Part shown: positions 1 through 7,625 of the stretch, in pieces
How the letters are laid out: each line of letters opens with the position of its first letter
How positions within the stretch are numbered: the stretch's first letter is position 1
Assembly: GCA_946482635.1 (NCBI GenBank)
Contig: CAMLSG010000136.1
Coordinates: forward strand, 1-14,615
Source of the DNA: an uncultured Duganella sp.
Lineage (GTDB): Bacteria; Pseudomonadota; Gammaproteobacteria; Burkholderiales; Burkholderiaceae
Length of the DNA stretch: 14,615 nucleotides
Direction of reading: 5' to 3'
Notes under the pieces: generated by a model
What the model saw: the letters and a program-made list of their open reading frames with translations, nothing else
Database searches by the model: none
Told to the model about the DNA's origin: nothing
Program-made: the position numbers and the translations under genes

Positions 1-13
1 TCGGGAGCACATC

Positions 14-853
14 ATGTACAAGACAATTGTTGTCCACGTCAGCCCGGTTTCCGGCATGCCGGCCACGTTTGCCGTTGCTGCGGGCCTGGCCAAGGCGCAT
101 GGCGCCCACCTGGTCGGCACTGCCGTCAGCGGCTGGCTGGAACTGAACACGCTGATGTCGACCGGCGCGCCGATGGCTGTCATGCCCACGCCCGATCCCG
201 AAACCTTGCGCCAGGAGGCCCGCCAGCGGCTCGAGGCTTTCGAGCGCCAGTGTTTCGAGGCGGACGTGGATTCCTTCGAATCGCGCCTGCTCGACACCTC
301 GGCGGTCGAAGCGCTGATCCTGGAGTCGCGCTACTGCGACCTGCTGGTAGCCGGCACCCAGGACGTGGCCGACTACGGCGTGCTGGCCCCTTCACGCCTG
401 CCGGGGCGCCTGGTTACGCAATGCGTGCGCCCGGTGCTGCTGGTTCCGCCCGGGCTGCGCCAGCCTGCGGCGAAGTTCGACAACGTCATGATCGCCTGGA
501 ATGGCAGCGCCGGCGCCAGCCGGGCGCTGGCCTTCGCCCTGCCACTGCTGCAGCGTGCCTCGCAAGTGACGATCGCCGTGGTCAACCCGGAAAATGAGCG
601 CATCGACATGGCCGCCGAACCGGGCGCCGACCTGGCGGCCTACCTGGCCCGCCATCACCGCAATGTGCGCGTGGTGGGACTGGATACCGTGGTGGAAACC
701 GGCAGCGCCCTGTGCGAGCTGGCGCGCCAGAACCATGCCGGCCTGCTGGTGGCCGGAGCCTATGGCCACAGCCGCATGCACGACTGGGTCCTGGGCAGCA
801 CCACGGCCAGCCTGGTCGAGCAAAGCCCGGTGCCGCTGCTGATGACACAATGA
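14..853 (+). CDS. Tandem-domain universal stress protein (UspA family), copy 1
   Basis: A 279-residue cytoplasmic protein with two Usp folds in tandem, about residues 1-145 and 155-279; a single-domain UspA is about 140-150 residues. The second fold carries the ATP-binding signature G-x2-G-x9-G-S/T at G248, G251, G261-S262 (GAYGH, then LGST). The first fold lacks a clear copy of this motif, which is common in tandem Usp proteins. The start is set by GGGAG six bases before the ATG. The promoter must lie outside the window, since only 13 bases precede the gene. The stop overlaps the start of the DUF202-like gene (ATGA), so the two are translationally coupled. Family knowledge: Usp proteins bind ATP and support survival under growth arrest, oxygen limitation or other stress; the exact task is unknown. 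It is related to the two UspA proteins further right but diverges more (LGST instead of LGGATR). Confidence 0.93.
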   Translation: MYKTIVVHVSPVSGMPATFAVAAGLAKAHGAHLVGTAVSGWLELNTLMSTGAPMAVMPTPDPETLRQEARQRLEAFERQCFEADVDSFESRLLDTSAVEALILESRYCDLLVAGTQDVADYGVLAPSRLPGRLVTQCVRPVLLVPPGLRQPAAKFDNVMIAWNGSAGASRALAFALPLLQRASQVTIAVVNPENERIDMAAEPGADLAAYLARHHRNVRVVGLDTVVETGSALCELARQNHAGLLVAGAYGHSRMHDWVLGSTTASLVEQSPVPLLMTQ

Positions 854-1203
854 AGGACAGCGGGCATGGCAGCTTGCTGCTGCTCACCAACGAGATCCAG
901 CTCCTGCTGTCGGAGGAGCGCACGGCGCTGTCGCTGCTGCGCACCGGCATTGCCGTCTTTGCCCTGCCCTTGTCGGTGCTGGGCCTGCTGATCGCCACCT
1001 CCGGCAGCTATCGCTTCCATGAAGTAGTGCTGCTGCTCTGGCCCTTGCTGGTGCTGAGCGCAATACTGGTCGTGCTCGGCAGCTACCTGTCGATCAAGGG
1101 CCTGCTCGAAGTGCACCGCTGCGACCGCCGCGTGCGCGAGCTGAAGGCGCGCAACCAGCAGGCAGCGCGCCTGCTCGATGGCGACGCGGCCCTGCCGCGC
1201 TAA
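850..1203 (+). CDS. DUF202-like small membrane protein, two transmembrane segments
   Basis: A 117-residue protein. Residues 21-35 (SEERTALSLLRTGIA) match the conserved N-terminal signature of DUF202 proteins, an ERT...LRT pattern just before the first membrane helix. Two hydrophobic helices follow, about residues 33-51 and 59-77, then a basic, polar C-terminal tail (about 83-117) that should be cytoplasmic. The start ATG overlaps the UspA stop as ATGA, and no separate ribosome-binding site is needed. An upstream in-frame start at 712 would lie deep inside usp and is unlikely. DUF202 has no agreed function; the coupling suggests the membrane protein works with, or is made in proportion to, the UspA protein (inference). 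It ends one base from the stop of the convergent Pat-like gene, so no room remains for a separate terminator. Confidence 0.82.
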   Translation: MKDSGHGSLLLLTNEIQLLLSEERTALSLLRTGIAVFALPLSVLGLLIATSGSYRFHEVVLLLWPLLVLSAILVVLGSYLSIKGLLEVHRCDRRVRELKARNQQAARLLDGDAALPR

Positions 1204-1204
1204 G

Positions 1205-3874
1205 CTACGCCTCGCCCACCGGGCCGCTCAGCACCAGGCGCATGCCAATGGCGCCTTCCGACACGGCCGGCGCCACCGTGAAGCCCAGGTGGTGCGCCAG
1301 CTGCAGCATGCGCAGGTTTTCCGGCAGGGCTTCGCCCACCAGCTCTTGCGTTCCGCGCGCACGGCAATAGCGCAGCATCTTCTCCATCAGCAGCGCGCCC
1401 AGCCCGCGCCCTTTCAGGTCGGAGCGCACCACCACTGCAAATTCCGCGCGGATGTTGTCGGGATCGGCCACGGCGCGCGCCACGCCGATCGTTTCCGGCC
1501 CGCCGGGGCCCATGCGGCTTGCGATGAAAGCCATTTCGCGGTCGTAGTCGATTTGCGTCCAGCGCGCCAATTGTGCCGGCGGCAGCGACTGCATCTGCGC
1601 GAACATGCGGAAGCGCACGTCTTCCGGCGTCAGGGCGGCAAAGAAGGCGCTGTGCTGCGGCGCGTCTTCCGGGCGGATCGGGCGCAGCAGCAGCGTACTC
1701 CCTTCCCAGGTCACGCTTTCTTCCAGCTCCGCCGGATAAGGCCGGATGGCAAAGCGTGCCGGCCCGATTTGCGCTGCAGTGGCCACCCGCATGCGCGCGT
1801 CGAGCGCCAGCACGCCATGTTCATCGGCCAGGAGCGGATTGATGTCGAGCTCCTGCACTTCGGGCAAGTCGGCCAGCAGCGTAGCGATGCGCACCAGCAC
1901 CGTGCACAGCGCCTCCATGTCGGCCGCGGGCCGGCCGCGATACCCGGCCAGCAGGCGCGCGACACGGGTGCGCCCCACCAGGTCGCGTGCCAGCACCTGG
2001 TTCAGCGGCGGCAGCGCCAGGGCGCGGTCGCCAATGGTCTCCACCGCGATGCCGCCCTGGCCGAACAGGATCACCGGCCCGAACACGGGGTCGCAGCTGG
2101 CGCCCACAATCAGTTCATGCGCCCCGGGCCGGCGCGCCATGGCCTGCACCGTGAAGCCGCGCAGGTGCGCCTTCGGATGCAGCGCATGCAGGCGCTCGCG
2201 CATGGCCAGCGCCGCGGCACGTACCGCTTCCGGCGTTTCCAGGTCGAGCGCGACGCCGCCCACTTCGGTCTTGTGGGTGACGTCCGGCGACAGGATCTTC
2301 AGCGCCACCGGGTAGCCGATGCGCCCGGCCAGCAGTACGGCCGCCTCCACCCGGTCGGCAATGGCCGTTTCCACCACCGGGATGCCATAGCAGGCCAGCA
2401 CCTCCTTGGCTTCCGGCTCGCTCAGCATCTGCCGGCTCGACTGCAGCGCATGGGCGATCACTTGCCGCGCGCGCGCCTGGTCCGGGCAGAAGTCGCCGGC
2501 TGCGGCGGCCGGCACTTCCATCAGCAATTGCTGCGCGCGGCGGTAGTTCACCATCTGCATGAAACCGCCCACCGCATCCTCCGGCGTGCCGAAGCTGGCC
2601 ACGCCGGCCTCGCCCAGCACGCGCCGCGCCGGCGCCATTCCCTCGCCGCCGAGCCAGCAGGACAGCACATTGCGGCTGCTGCCGCGCGCCGTTGCCGCCA
2701 CCGCCTGCGCCACTTCCATCGAAGGCACGATGGCAGTCGGTGCGTGCATCACCAGCACCGCGTCGACGCCTTCGTCGTGCAGCAGCGCCTGCAGCGCCTC
2801 GCTGTAGCGCCGGCCCGGCGCGTCGCCGATGATGTCGACCGGATTGGCGTGCGACCAGGTGGCGGGCAGCACTTCGTCCAGGCGGCGCAGGGTAGCGGGC
2901 GCCAGCTCCGCCAGGATGCCGCCCGCGCCCACCAGCGCATCGGTGGCCAGCACGCCGGGACCGCCGCCATTGGTCAGGATGGCTAGCCGCTCGCCGGCCA
3001 GCGGGCGGCCGGCGGCCAGCATTTCCACCGCATCGAACAGGTCCTCGGTGCTCAGCACGCGCAGCATGCCGGCGCGCCGGATGGCCGCTTCGTACACGGC
3101 ATCGGAACCGGCCAGCGCACCGGTGTGCGAATTGGCGGCCCGCGCGCCTTCGGCAAAACGCCCCGACTTCACCACCAGCACCGGCTTGCTGCGCGCCGCG
3201 GCGCGCGCTGCCGACATGAACTTGCGCGCCGCGCGCACGTCTTCCATGTACAGCAGGATGGCCTCGGTGCTGCGGTCGGTGGCCAGGTAATCGAGCACGT
3301 CGCCGAAATCGACGTCGCTGCCGTCGCCCAGCGAGACGAAGCGCGAGAAGCCGATATTGCGGCTGCGCGCCCAGTCCAGGATGCCGGTCACCATGGCGCC
3401 GGACTGCGACACGAAGGCCAGCTTGCCGGGCAGCGCCGGCAAGTGGGCGAAGCTGCCGTTCAGGCCGATGCCCGGCACCAGCAGGCCGACGCAATTGGGC
3501 CCCAGGATGCGCAGCAGGTGCGGCCGCGCCGCCGCCAGCATGGCCGTTTTCTGCGCCGCGTCGAGGCCGGCCGTGATGACCACAGCGGCCTTGCAGCCCA
3601 TCTGCCCCAGTTCCTCGACCAGCCCCGGCACCGTAGCCGGCGGCGTGCAGATCAGCGCCAGGTCGGGCGCCTGCGGCAAGTCGCGCACGCGGTGGTAGGC
3701 CGTGCGCCCGCCCAGCGCCGTGTACTTGGGATTGACCGGCCAGACGGGGCCGCTGAAGCCGCCCTGCAGCACATTGGCCAGCACCGTGGCGCCCACGCTG
3801 TGCGGGCGTTCCGAGGCGCCGATCACGGCCACCGAGGCCGGTTGGAACAGGAATTCCAGGTTGCGAATGCTCAT
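1205..3874 (-). CDS. Pat/PatZ-type protein: NDP-forming acyl-CoA synthetase domain fused to a GNAT acetyltransferase
   Basis: An 889-residue protein, close to the length of E. coli PatZ (YfiQ). Order of domains: CoA-binding Rossmann domain (about 5-130, with VIGAS at 17-21), succinyl-CoA-ligase-like domains (about 145-450), ATP-grasp domain (about 480-700), and C-terminal GNAT (about 728-880) with the acetyl-CoA loop KGRGLG at 821-826. His250 in SHTGALAG sits where NDP-forming acyl-CoA synthetases carry the phosphorylated His. Family knowledge: Pat enzymes acetylate lysines, classically to shut off acetyl-CoA synthetase, and the synthetase part usually acts as a regulatory sensor. Whether this one also has synthetase activity cannot be told from sequence. 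GAGAGGAA precedes the ATG within the end of the ATPase gene. The start overlaps the ATPase stop (ATGA), so it should be expressed from the FNR-like promoter in front of the ATPase. Confidence 0.9.
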   Translation of the reverse strand: MSIRNLEFLFQPASVAVIGASERPHSVGATVLANVLQGGFSGPVWPVNPKYTALGGRTAYHRVRDLPQAPDLALICTPPATVPGLVEELGQMGCKAAVVITAGLDAAQKTAMLAAARPHLLRILGPNCVGLLVPGIGLNGSFAHLPALPGKLAFVSQSGAMVTGILDWARSRNIGFSRFVSLGDGSDVDFGDVLDYLATDRSTEAILLYMEDVRAARKFMSAARAAARSKPVLVVKSGRFAEGARAANSHTGALAGSDAVYEAAIRRAGMLRVLSTEDLFDAVEMLAAGRPLAGERLAILTNGGGPGVLATDALVGAGGILAELAPATLRRLDEVLPATWSHANPVDIIGDAPGRRYSEALQALLHDEGVDAVLVMHAPTAIVPSMEVAQAVAATARGSSRNVLSCWLGGEGMAPARRVLGEAGVASFGTPEDAVGGFMQMVNYRRAQQLLMEVPAAAAGDFCPDQARARQVIAHALQSSRQMLSEPEAKEVLACYGIPVVETAIADRVEAAVLLAGRIGYPVALKILSPDVTHKTEVGGVALDLETPEAVRAAALAMRERLHALHPKAHLRGFTVQAMARRPGAHELIVGASCDPVFGPVILFGQGGIAVETIGDRALALPPLNQVLARDLVGRTRVARLLAGYRGRPAADMEALCTVLVRIATLLADLPEVQELDINPLLADEHGVLALDARMRVATAAQIGPARFAIRPYPAELEESVTWEGSTLLLRPIRPEDAPQHSAFFAALTPEDVRFRMFAQMQSLPPAQLARWTQIDYDREMAFIASRMGPGGPETIGVARAVADPDNIRAEFAVVVRSDLKGRGLGALLMEKMLRYCRARGTQELVGEALPENLRMLQLAHHLGFTVAPAVSEGAIGMRLVLSGPVGEA

Positions 3875-6393
3875 GCTTTCCTCTCAATTGGGCGCTGCCA
3901 GCGCACGGCGGCGCGCATGGCCGCCAGGTTAACCACAAAACAGGCCAGGCTCACCGCCACCGCCAGGCCCAGTTCCAGCGCGCCCAGCACGCCGAACTGG
4001 AAGACTTGCCCCAGCGGCGGCACATACAGCACCAGCAGCAACATGGTGCAGGTCACTGCCGCCACCAGTTGCGATACGCTGTTGCCGGCCGTCCTGCGCC
4101 GCGGCGCGCTGCGAGCGGCGGACAGGTTCGAAAAAATCAGTGACAGGTTGACCAGCACCAGGGCCGCGAACCCTGCCGCGCGCGCGGCCGGCGCCGGCAG
4201 TTGCTGCAGCGCCCAGGCGTAAGCCAGTGCTGTCGCCAGCAAGCCAACCACGCCCTGCAGCAGCGCCCCTGCCAGGGTGGCGCGCTCCAGCAAAGGTGCA
4301 TCGGGCCGGCGCGGCGGGCGCGCCATGGCGCTGGCATCGGACGCCTCGTATTCAAAGGCCAGCGAACAGGCCGGTCCGATCACCAGTTCAAGGAAGGCGA
4401 TGTGCATCGGGTACAGCAGCATCGGCCATCCCAGCAAGGCAGGCAGCAGGGCCATGCCGGCAATCGGCACATGGATGGCGAACACATAGGAAAAGGCGCT
4501 GCGCATATTGGCAAAGATGCGGCGCCCGAGCCGGATGCCGCGCACGATGGCAGCGAAATTGTCGTCCAGCAGCACCAGCGCCGCCGCTTCGCGCGCCACG
4601 TCGGTGCCGCGCTGGCCCATGGCGATGCCGACGTGGGCCGCCTTCAGCGCCGGCGCATCGTTCACGCCGTCGCCCGTCATGGCCACCACCTCGCCATTGG
4701 CCTTCAGCGCCTCGACGATGCGCAGCTTCTGCATCGGGCTGATGCGCGCGCACACCGTGGCGCTGGCGAGGCGTTCGCGCAAGGCGGCATCGTCCAGGCG
4801 CTCCACTTCTTCGCCCGTCAGCACCTCGCTTTGCGGCAGGCCGGCATGCCGCGCAATGCTGCTGGCCGTGGCCGGGTAGTCGCCGGTGATCATGATGACG
4901 CGGATGCCGGCGGCATGGCATTGCCCGACCGCGTCCGGCACTTCGGCGCGCAGGGGATCGGCCAGTCCCATCAGGCCAAGGAAGCTGTAGCTGAAGCCGT
5001 CCTGCGCAGCCGGCAGCAGGGATGCCGCATGCCGGGCACGCGCCACGCCCAGCACGCGCAAGCCCTGCGCCGCCATGCGGTCGGCTGCCGCGCGCACGGC
5101 GGCCATCTGCGCATCGTCCAGCCGGCACAGGGCGCCGATGTTCTCGGGGGCGCCCTTGGCGGCCACCGTCGCCAGGTCGTCCTCGCCCTCGTCCCACACC
5201 TGCGTCATGGCGCGCAGGCCGGCCGACAGCGGGTATTCGCGCAGCAGCCCATCCTGGCGCGCCCCGCCGGCCAGGGCGTGGAAGGCTTGCTCCATCGGAT
5301 CGCTGGCGCGCGGCTTGCTGGCCAGCGCAGCAAAGCGCACTAGTTCATCGAAAGCGGCCGGCAGCCCGGCCTGGGCCGGCGGCGGCATTTGCAGGAACTC
5401 GCCGTCGGCATACAACTGCTCGACGCCCATCCGGTTCTCCGTCAGGGTGCCGGTCTTGTCGGTGCACAGTACGGTAATCGAGCCCAGCGCCTCGATCGAC
5501 GGCAGGCGCCGCGTCAGCACCTGCACGCGCGCCATGCGCCAGGCGCCAATGGCCAGGAACACGGTCATGATCACCGGGAATTCGGCAGGCAGCAGCGACA
5601 TCGACAGCGCAATGCCGGCCAGGATGGCCGCCAGCCAGCCGCCGCCCTGCAAGCCGTACAGCACGACCGCCAGCAGGCTCACTGCCACGCCGGCCAGCGC
5701 CATCAGGCGCGTCATGCGGCTGGCATCGCGCTGCATCGGCGAGGGCTCGCTGCCTACCGCCTGCAAGCTGCTGCCGATCTTGCCCAGCTCCGTGCGCGGC
5801 CCGGTGGCGCTGACGCGCGCCAGGCCATCGCCCTGCAGCACCAGGGAGCCCGACCACACGAACGGCATGCCGTCGCCGCCCGGTGCGGCCGGCGCCAGCG
5901 TGGCGCCGGCCGGGCACTTGGAAACCGCCATCGACTCGCCGGTCAACTGGGATTCATCGACACGCAAGCCGGTCGCCTGCAGCAGCAGCGCGTCGGCCGC
6001 CACCCGGTCGCCTTCGGCCAGCAGCAGCAAGTCGCCCTCCACCACTTCGCTGCCGGCAATCCGCAGCGCGCGCCCCTCGCGCAGCACCAGGGCGCGCGGC
6101 GAACTGAGGTCGCGCAGGGCCTGCAAGGCGCGTTCGGTGCGGCCCTCCTGGAACAGGGCCAGGCCGATGGTCAGCGCCGCCATCACCAGCAGCGCTGCGC
6201 CTTCCTGCCAGTCGCCCAGCGCCAGGTAGAGCGCGGCCGCCCCCAGCAACAGCAGGAACATCGGTTCGCGCACCGTATGCAGCAGCAAGGCTGCCATGCG
6301 CCGCTGAGACTGCGGCAGGCTGTTCGGCCCCTGCGCGTCCAGCCGGCGCCGCGCTTCCTCATGGGACAAACCCTGCCATTCCGGCTCTTGCAT
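3871..6393 (-). CDS. P-type cation-transporting ATPase (P2-like; Ca2+/H+ ATPase relatives)
   Basis: An 840-residue inner-membrane ion pump. Visible motifs: N-terminal cation-ATPase domain (WQGLSHEEA at 6-14), actuator TGES 151-154, membrane segment 4 with PAEFP 269-273, phosphorylation site DKTGTLT 312-318 (Asp312), nucleotide-binding KGAPE 413-417, TGD 503-505 and hinge TGDGVNDAP 573-581. Further membrane segments lie at about 630-830. No cysteine-rich metal domain or CPC motif is present, so it is not a P1B heavy-metal pump. The ion is not certain. PAEFP corresponds to PEGLP of Ca2+ pumps and PEEFP of a bacterial subgroup, but has Ala where the usual Glu stands. The start chosen is the ATG at 6393, with GGAGGAG four bases upstream; an in-frame GTG at 6417 has no such site and falls on the predicted transcription start. 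First gene of an operon with the Pat-like gene, behind an FNR-like promoter. Confidence 0.92.
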   Translation of the reverse strand: MQEPEWQGLSHEEARRRLDAQGPNSLPQSQRRMAALLLHTVREPMFLLLLGAAALYLALGDWQEGAALLVMAALTIGLALFQEGRTERALQALRDLSSPRALVLREGRALRIAGSEVVEGDLLLLAEGDRVAADALLLQATGLRVDESQLTGESMAVSKCPAGATLAPAAPGGDGMPFVWSGSLVLQGDGLARVSATGPRTELGKIGSSLQAVGSEPSPMQRDASRMTRLMALAGVAVSLLAVVLYGLQGGGWLAAILAGIALSMSLLPAEFPVIMTVFLAIGAWRMARVQVLTRRLPSIEALGSITVLCTDKTGTLTENRMGVEQLYADGEFLQMPPPAQAGLPAAFDELVRFAALASKPRASDPMEQAFHALAGGARQDGLLREYPLSAGLRAMTQVWDEGEDDLATVAAKGAPENIGALCRLDDAQMAAVRAAADRMAAQGLRVLGVARARHAASLLPAAQDGFSYSFLGLMGLADPLRAEVPDAVGQCHAAGIRVIMITGDYPATASSIARHAGLPQSEVLTGEEVERLDDAALRERLASATVCARISPMQKLRIVEALKANGEVVAMTGDGVNDAPALKAAHVGIAMGQRGTDVAREAAALVLLDDNFAAIVRGIRLGRRIFANMRSAFSYVFAIHVPIAGMALLPALLGWPMLLYPMHIAFLELVIGPACSLAFEYEASDASAMARPPRRPDAPLLERATLAGALLQGVVGLLATALAYAWALQQLPAPAARAAGFAALVLVNLSLIFSNLSAARSAPRRRTAGNSVSQLVAAVTCTMLLLVLYVPPLGQVFQFGVLGALELGLAVAVSLACFVVNLAAMRAAVRWQRPIERKA

Positions 6394-6423
6394 GCTGCTC
6401 CTCCGGGCGTTGATCACCAGCCC

Positions 6424-6465
6424 ACCTTAGCGGGCGCGCCACGGCTTGCACATGACCAAGGTCAA
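6424..6465 (-). promoter_or_regulatory. FNR/ANR-like promoter of the ATPase-Pat operon
   Basis: The dyad reads TTGACCTTGGTCAT on the - strand (6465-6452), close to the FNR/ANR pattern TTGAT-N4-ATCAA. Its start lies 36 bases before a -10-like TAAGGT (6429-6424). This puts the dyad centre at -41.5 relative to a predicted start at 6417, leaving a 24-base leader before the ATG at 6393. Such geometry is that of a class II FNR-activated promoter, which typically has no good -35. The regulator could be FNR, ANR, DNR or another CRP/FNR relative; sequence alone does not decide. Confidence 0.68.
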
Positions 6466-6497
6466 GTCCGGGCGGAATGATTGAGCACACAACAAAC

Positions 6498-6539
6498 ATG
6501 ATCCAGGTCATATACTGTGTAGCGGCCCTCCTCTACACT
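6498..6539 (+). promoter_or_regulatory. FNR/ANR-like promoter of the ABC exporter operon
   Basis: The dyad ATGATCCAGGTCAT (6498-6511) is followed, 36 bases from its first base, by -10-like TACACT (6534-6539). The predicted start is about 6546, giving a 22-base leader to the ATG at 6568. It lies back to back with the ATPase promoter; the two dyad centres are 46 bp apart, so the 174-bp divergent gap carries one operator per direction. No convincing -35 hexamer is needed in this arrangement because the activator overlaps the -35 position. Confidence 0.7.
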
Positions 6540-6567
6540 GGGCCGTCCCGGTTTGCGGAGCTTGCCT

Positions 6568-7617
6568 ATGGCTACTTCCTCTCTTGCTGCAAGACGCTGG
6601 CGATACGGCTTCGGCGCGGCATTGCTGCTGGCAGCCGTGGCCGCCCTGGCCTGGCGCCAGGCGGGGCCGCTGGCGGTGCGCGTGGTCACGCCGCAGCGCG
6701 GCCAGGCCGTCGACGCCATTTACGCTACCGGCACGGTGGAACCGACGGTCATGCTGCCGCTGGCGCCGCGCGTCGGCGGCCGCCTGGCCGCCCGCGCCGT
6801 GGATGAAGGCGACAAGGTGCGCAAGGGCCAGTTGCTGGCCCGGCTGGACGACGCCGACCTGTCCGGCACGGTCGACGAGCAGCAAGCCCGTGTTGCCTAT
6901 GCCCGCAGCCAGCACGAGCGCACCGCCACGCTGGCCGCGCGCGGCTTTGTCACGGCGGGCGAAGCGGACCGCACACAGGCCGAGCTGAAGGCCGCGGAAG
7001 CAGCCCTGCGCCGGGTACGCGCCCAGCGCGACTACATGGCCCTGGTGGCGCCCGCCGACGGCATCATCATCCGCCGCGATGGCGAAGTGGGCCAGTACAT
7101 CAGTCCCGGCCAGGCGGTGTTCGTGCTGGCCTGCTGCGCCCCGCTGCGCGTAACCGCCGAGATCGACGAGGAAGACATCAACCGCGTGCACCGCGGCCAG
7201 CCCGTACTGCTGAAGGCCGACGCCCTGCCCGGCCAGGTGTTCGACGGCACGGTCAGTGAAGTCACGCCCAAGGGCGATCCGGTGGCGCGCAGCTACCGCG
7301 TGCGCATCGCCCTGCCCGCGCCCGGCGCTCTGCAGACCGGCATGACGGTCGACGCCAACCTGGTGGTCGAACGGCGCGACAATGCCCTGCTGCTGCCGGC
7401 CAGCGCGGTGCGCGACAACCTGGTGTGGCTGGTGCGAGGCCAGCGACTGCGCCAGCGCCGCATCGTAACCGGGATCCGCGGCCCGCAGCGCGTCGAAGTG
7501 CGCCAGGGCCTGGACGGCAGCGAACAGGTCGTGGCGCAGCCTGACGCCGCGCTGTCGGAAGGCCGCTGGGCCAGGCCGCAGCCGGCGCCGCAGCCACCGC
7601 CGCAGCAGGCGCGCTAG
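6568..7617 (+). CDS. Periplasmic adaptor / membrane fusion protein (HlyD/MacA/DevB-like)
   Basis: A 349-residue protein anchored by one N-terminal helix (about 13-29, after a basic ARRWR), with the bulk in the periplasm. Domains in order: first lipoyl half (about 66-93, VGGRLAARAVDEGDKVRKG), a short alpha-hairpin (about 95-156), second lipoyl half (about 160-186, APADGIIIRRDGEVGQ), beta-barrel (about 192-268), membrane-proximal domain (about 272-330), and a Pro/Gln-rich tail (335-349). The start is the ATG with CGGAG seven bases upstream; an in-frame TTG at 6555 is less likely. The permease follows after 8 bases and the ATPase overlaps that, so this is the adaptor of a MacAB/DevBCA-like ABC exporter. 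No outer-membrane factor is encoded in the window. Substrate unknown. Transcription should start from the FNR-like promoter just upstream. Confidence 0.88.
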   Translation: MATSSLAARRWRYGFGAALLLAAVAALAWRQAGPLAVRVVTPQRGQAVDAIYATGTVEPTVMLPLAPRVGGRLAARAVDEGDKVRKGQLLARLDDADLSGTVDEQQARVAYARSQHERTATLAARGFVTAGEADRTQAELKAAEAALRRVRAQRDYMALVAPADGIIIRRDGEVGQYISPGQAVFVLACCAPLRVTAEIDEEDINRVHRGQPVLLKADALPGQVFDGTVSEVTPKGDPVARSYRVRIALPAPGALQTGMTVDANLVVERRDNALLLPASAVRDNLVWLVRGQRLRQRRIVTGIRGPQRVEVRQGLDGSEQVVAQPDAALSEGRWARPQPAPQPPPQQAR

Positions 7618-7625
7618 GAAACGCC

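Noticed and set aside
1178..2986. 602-codon open frame on the + strand, antisense to the Pat-like gene
   Set aside because: Composition is rich in Arg, His, Gln and Ala without domain motifs, typical of a shadow frame in high-GC DNA; the opposite strand encodes a complete, motif-rich protein.
2115..3938. 607-codon open frame on the - strand in another phase of the same gene
   Set aside because: Gly/Arg/Ala-rich shadow of the Pat-like gene; no ribosome-binding site and no recognisable fold.
6415..6417. GTG as the start of the P-type ATPase
   Set aside because: It falls on the predicted transcription start and has no ribosome-binding site; ATG at 6393 has GGAGGAG four bases upstream.
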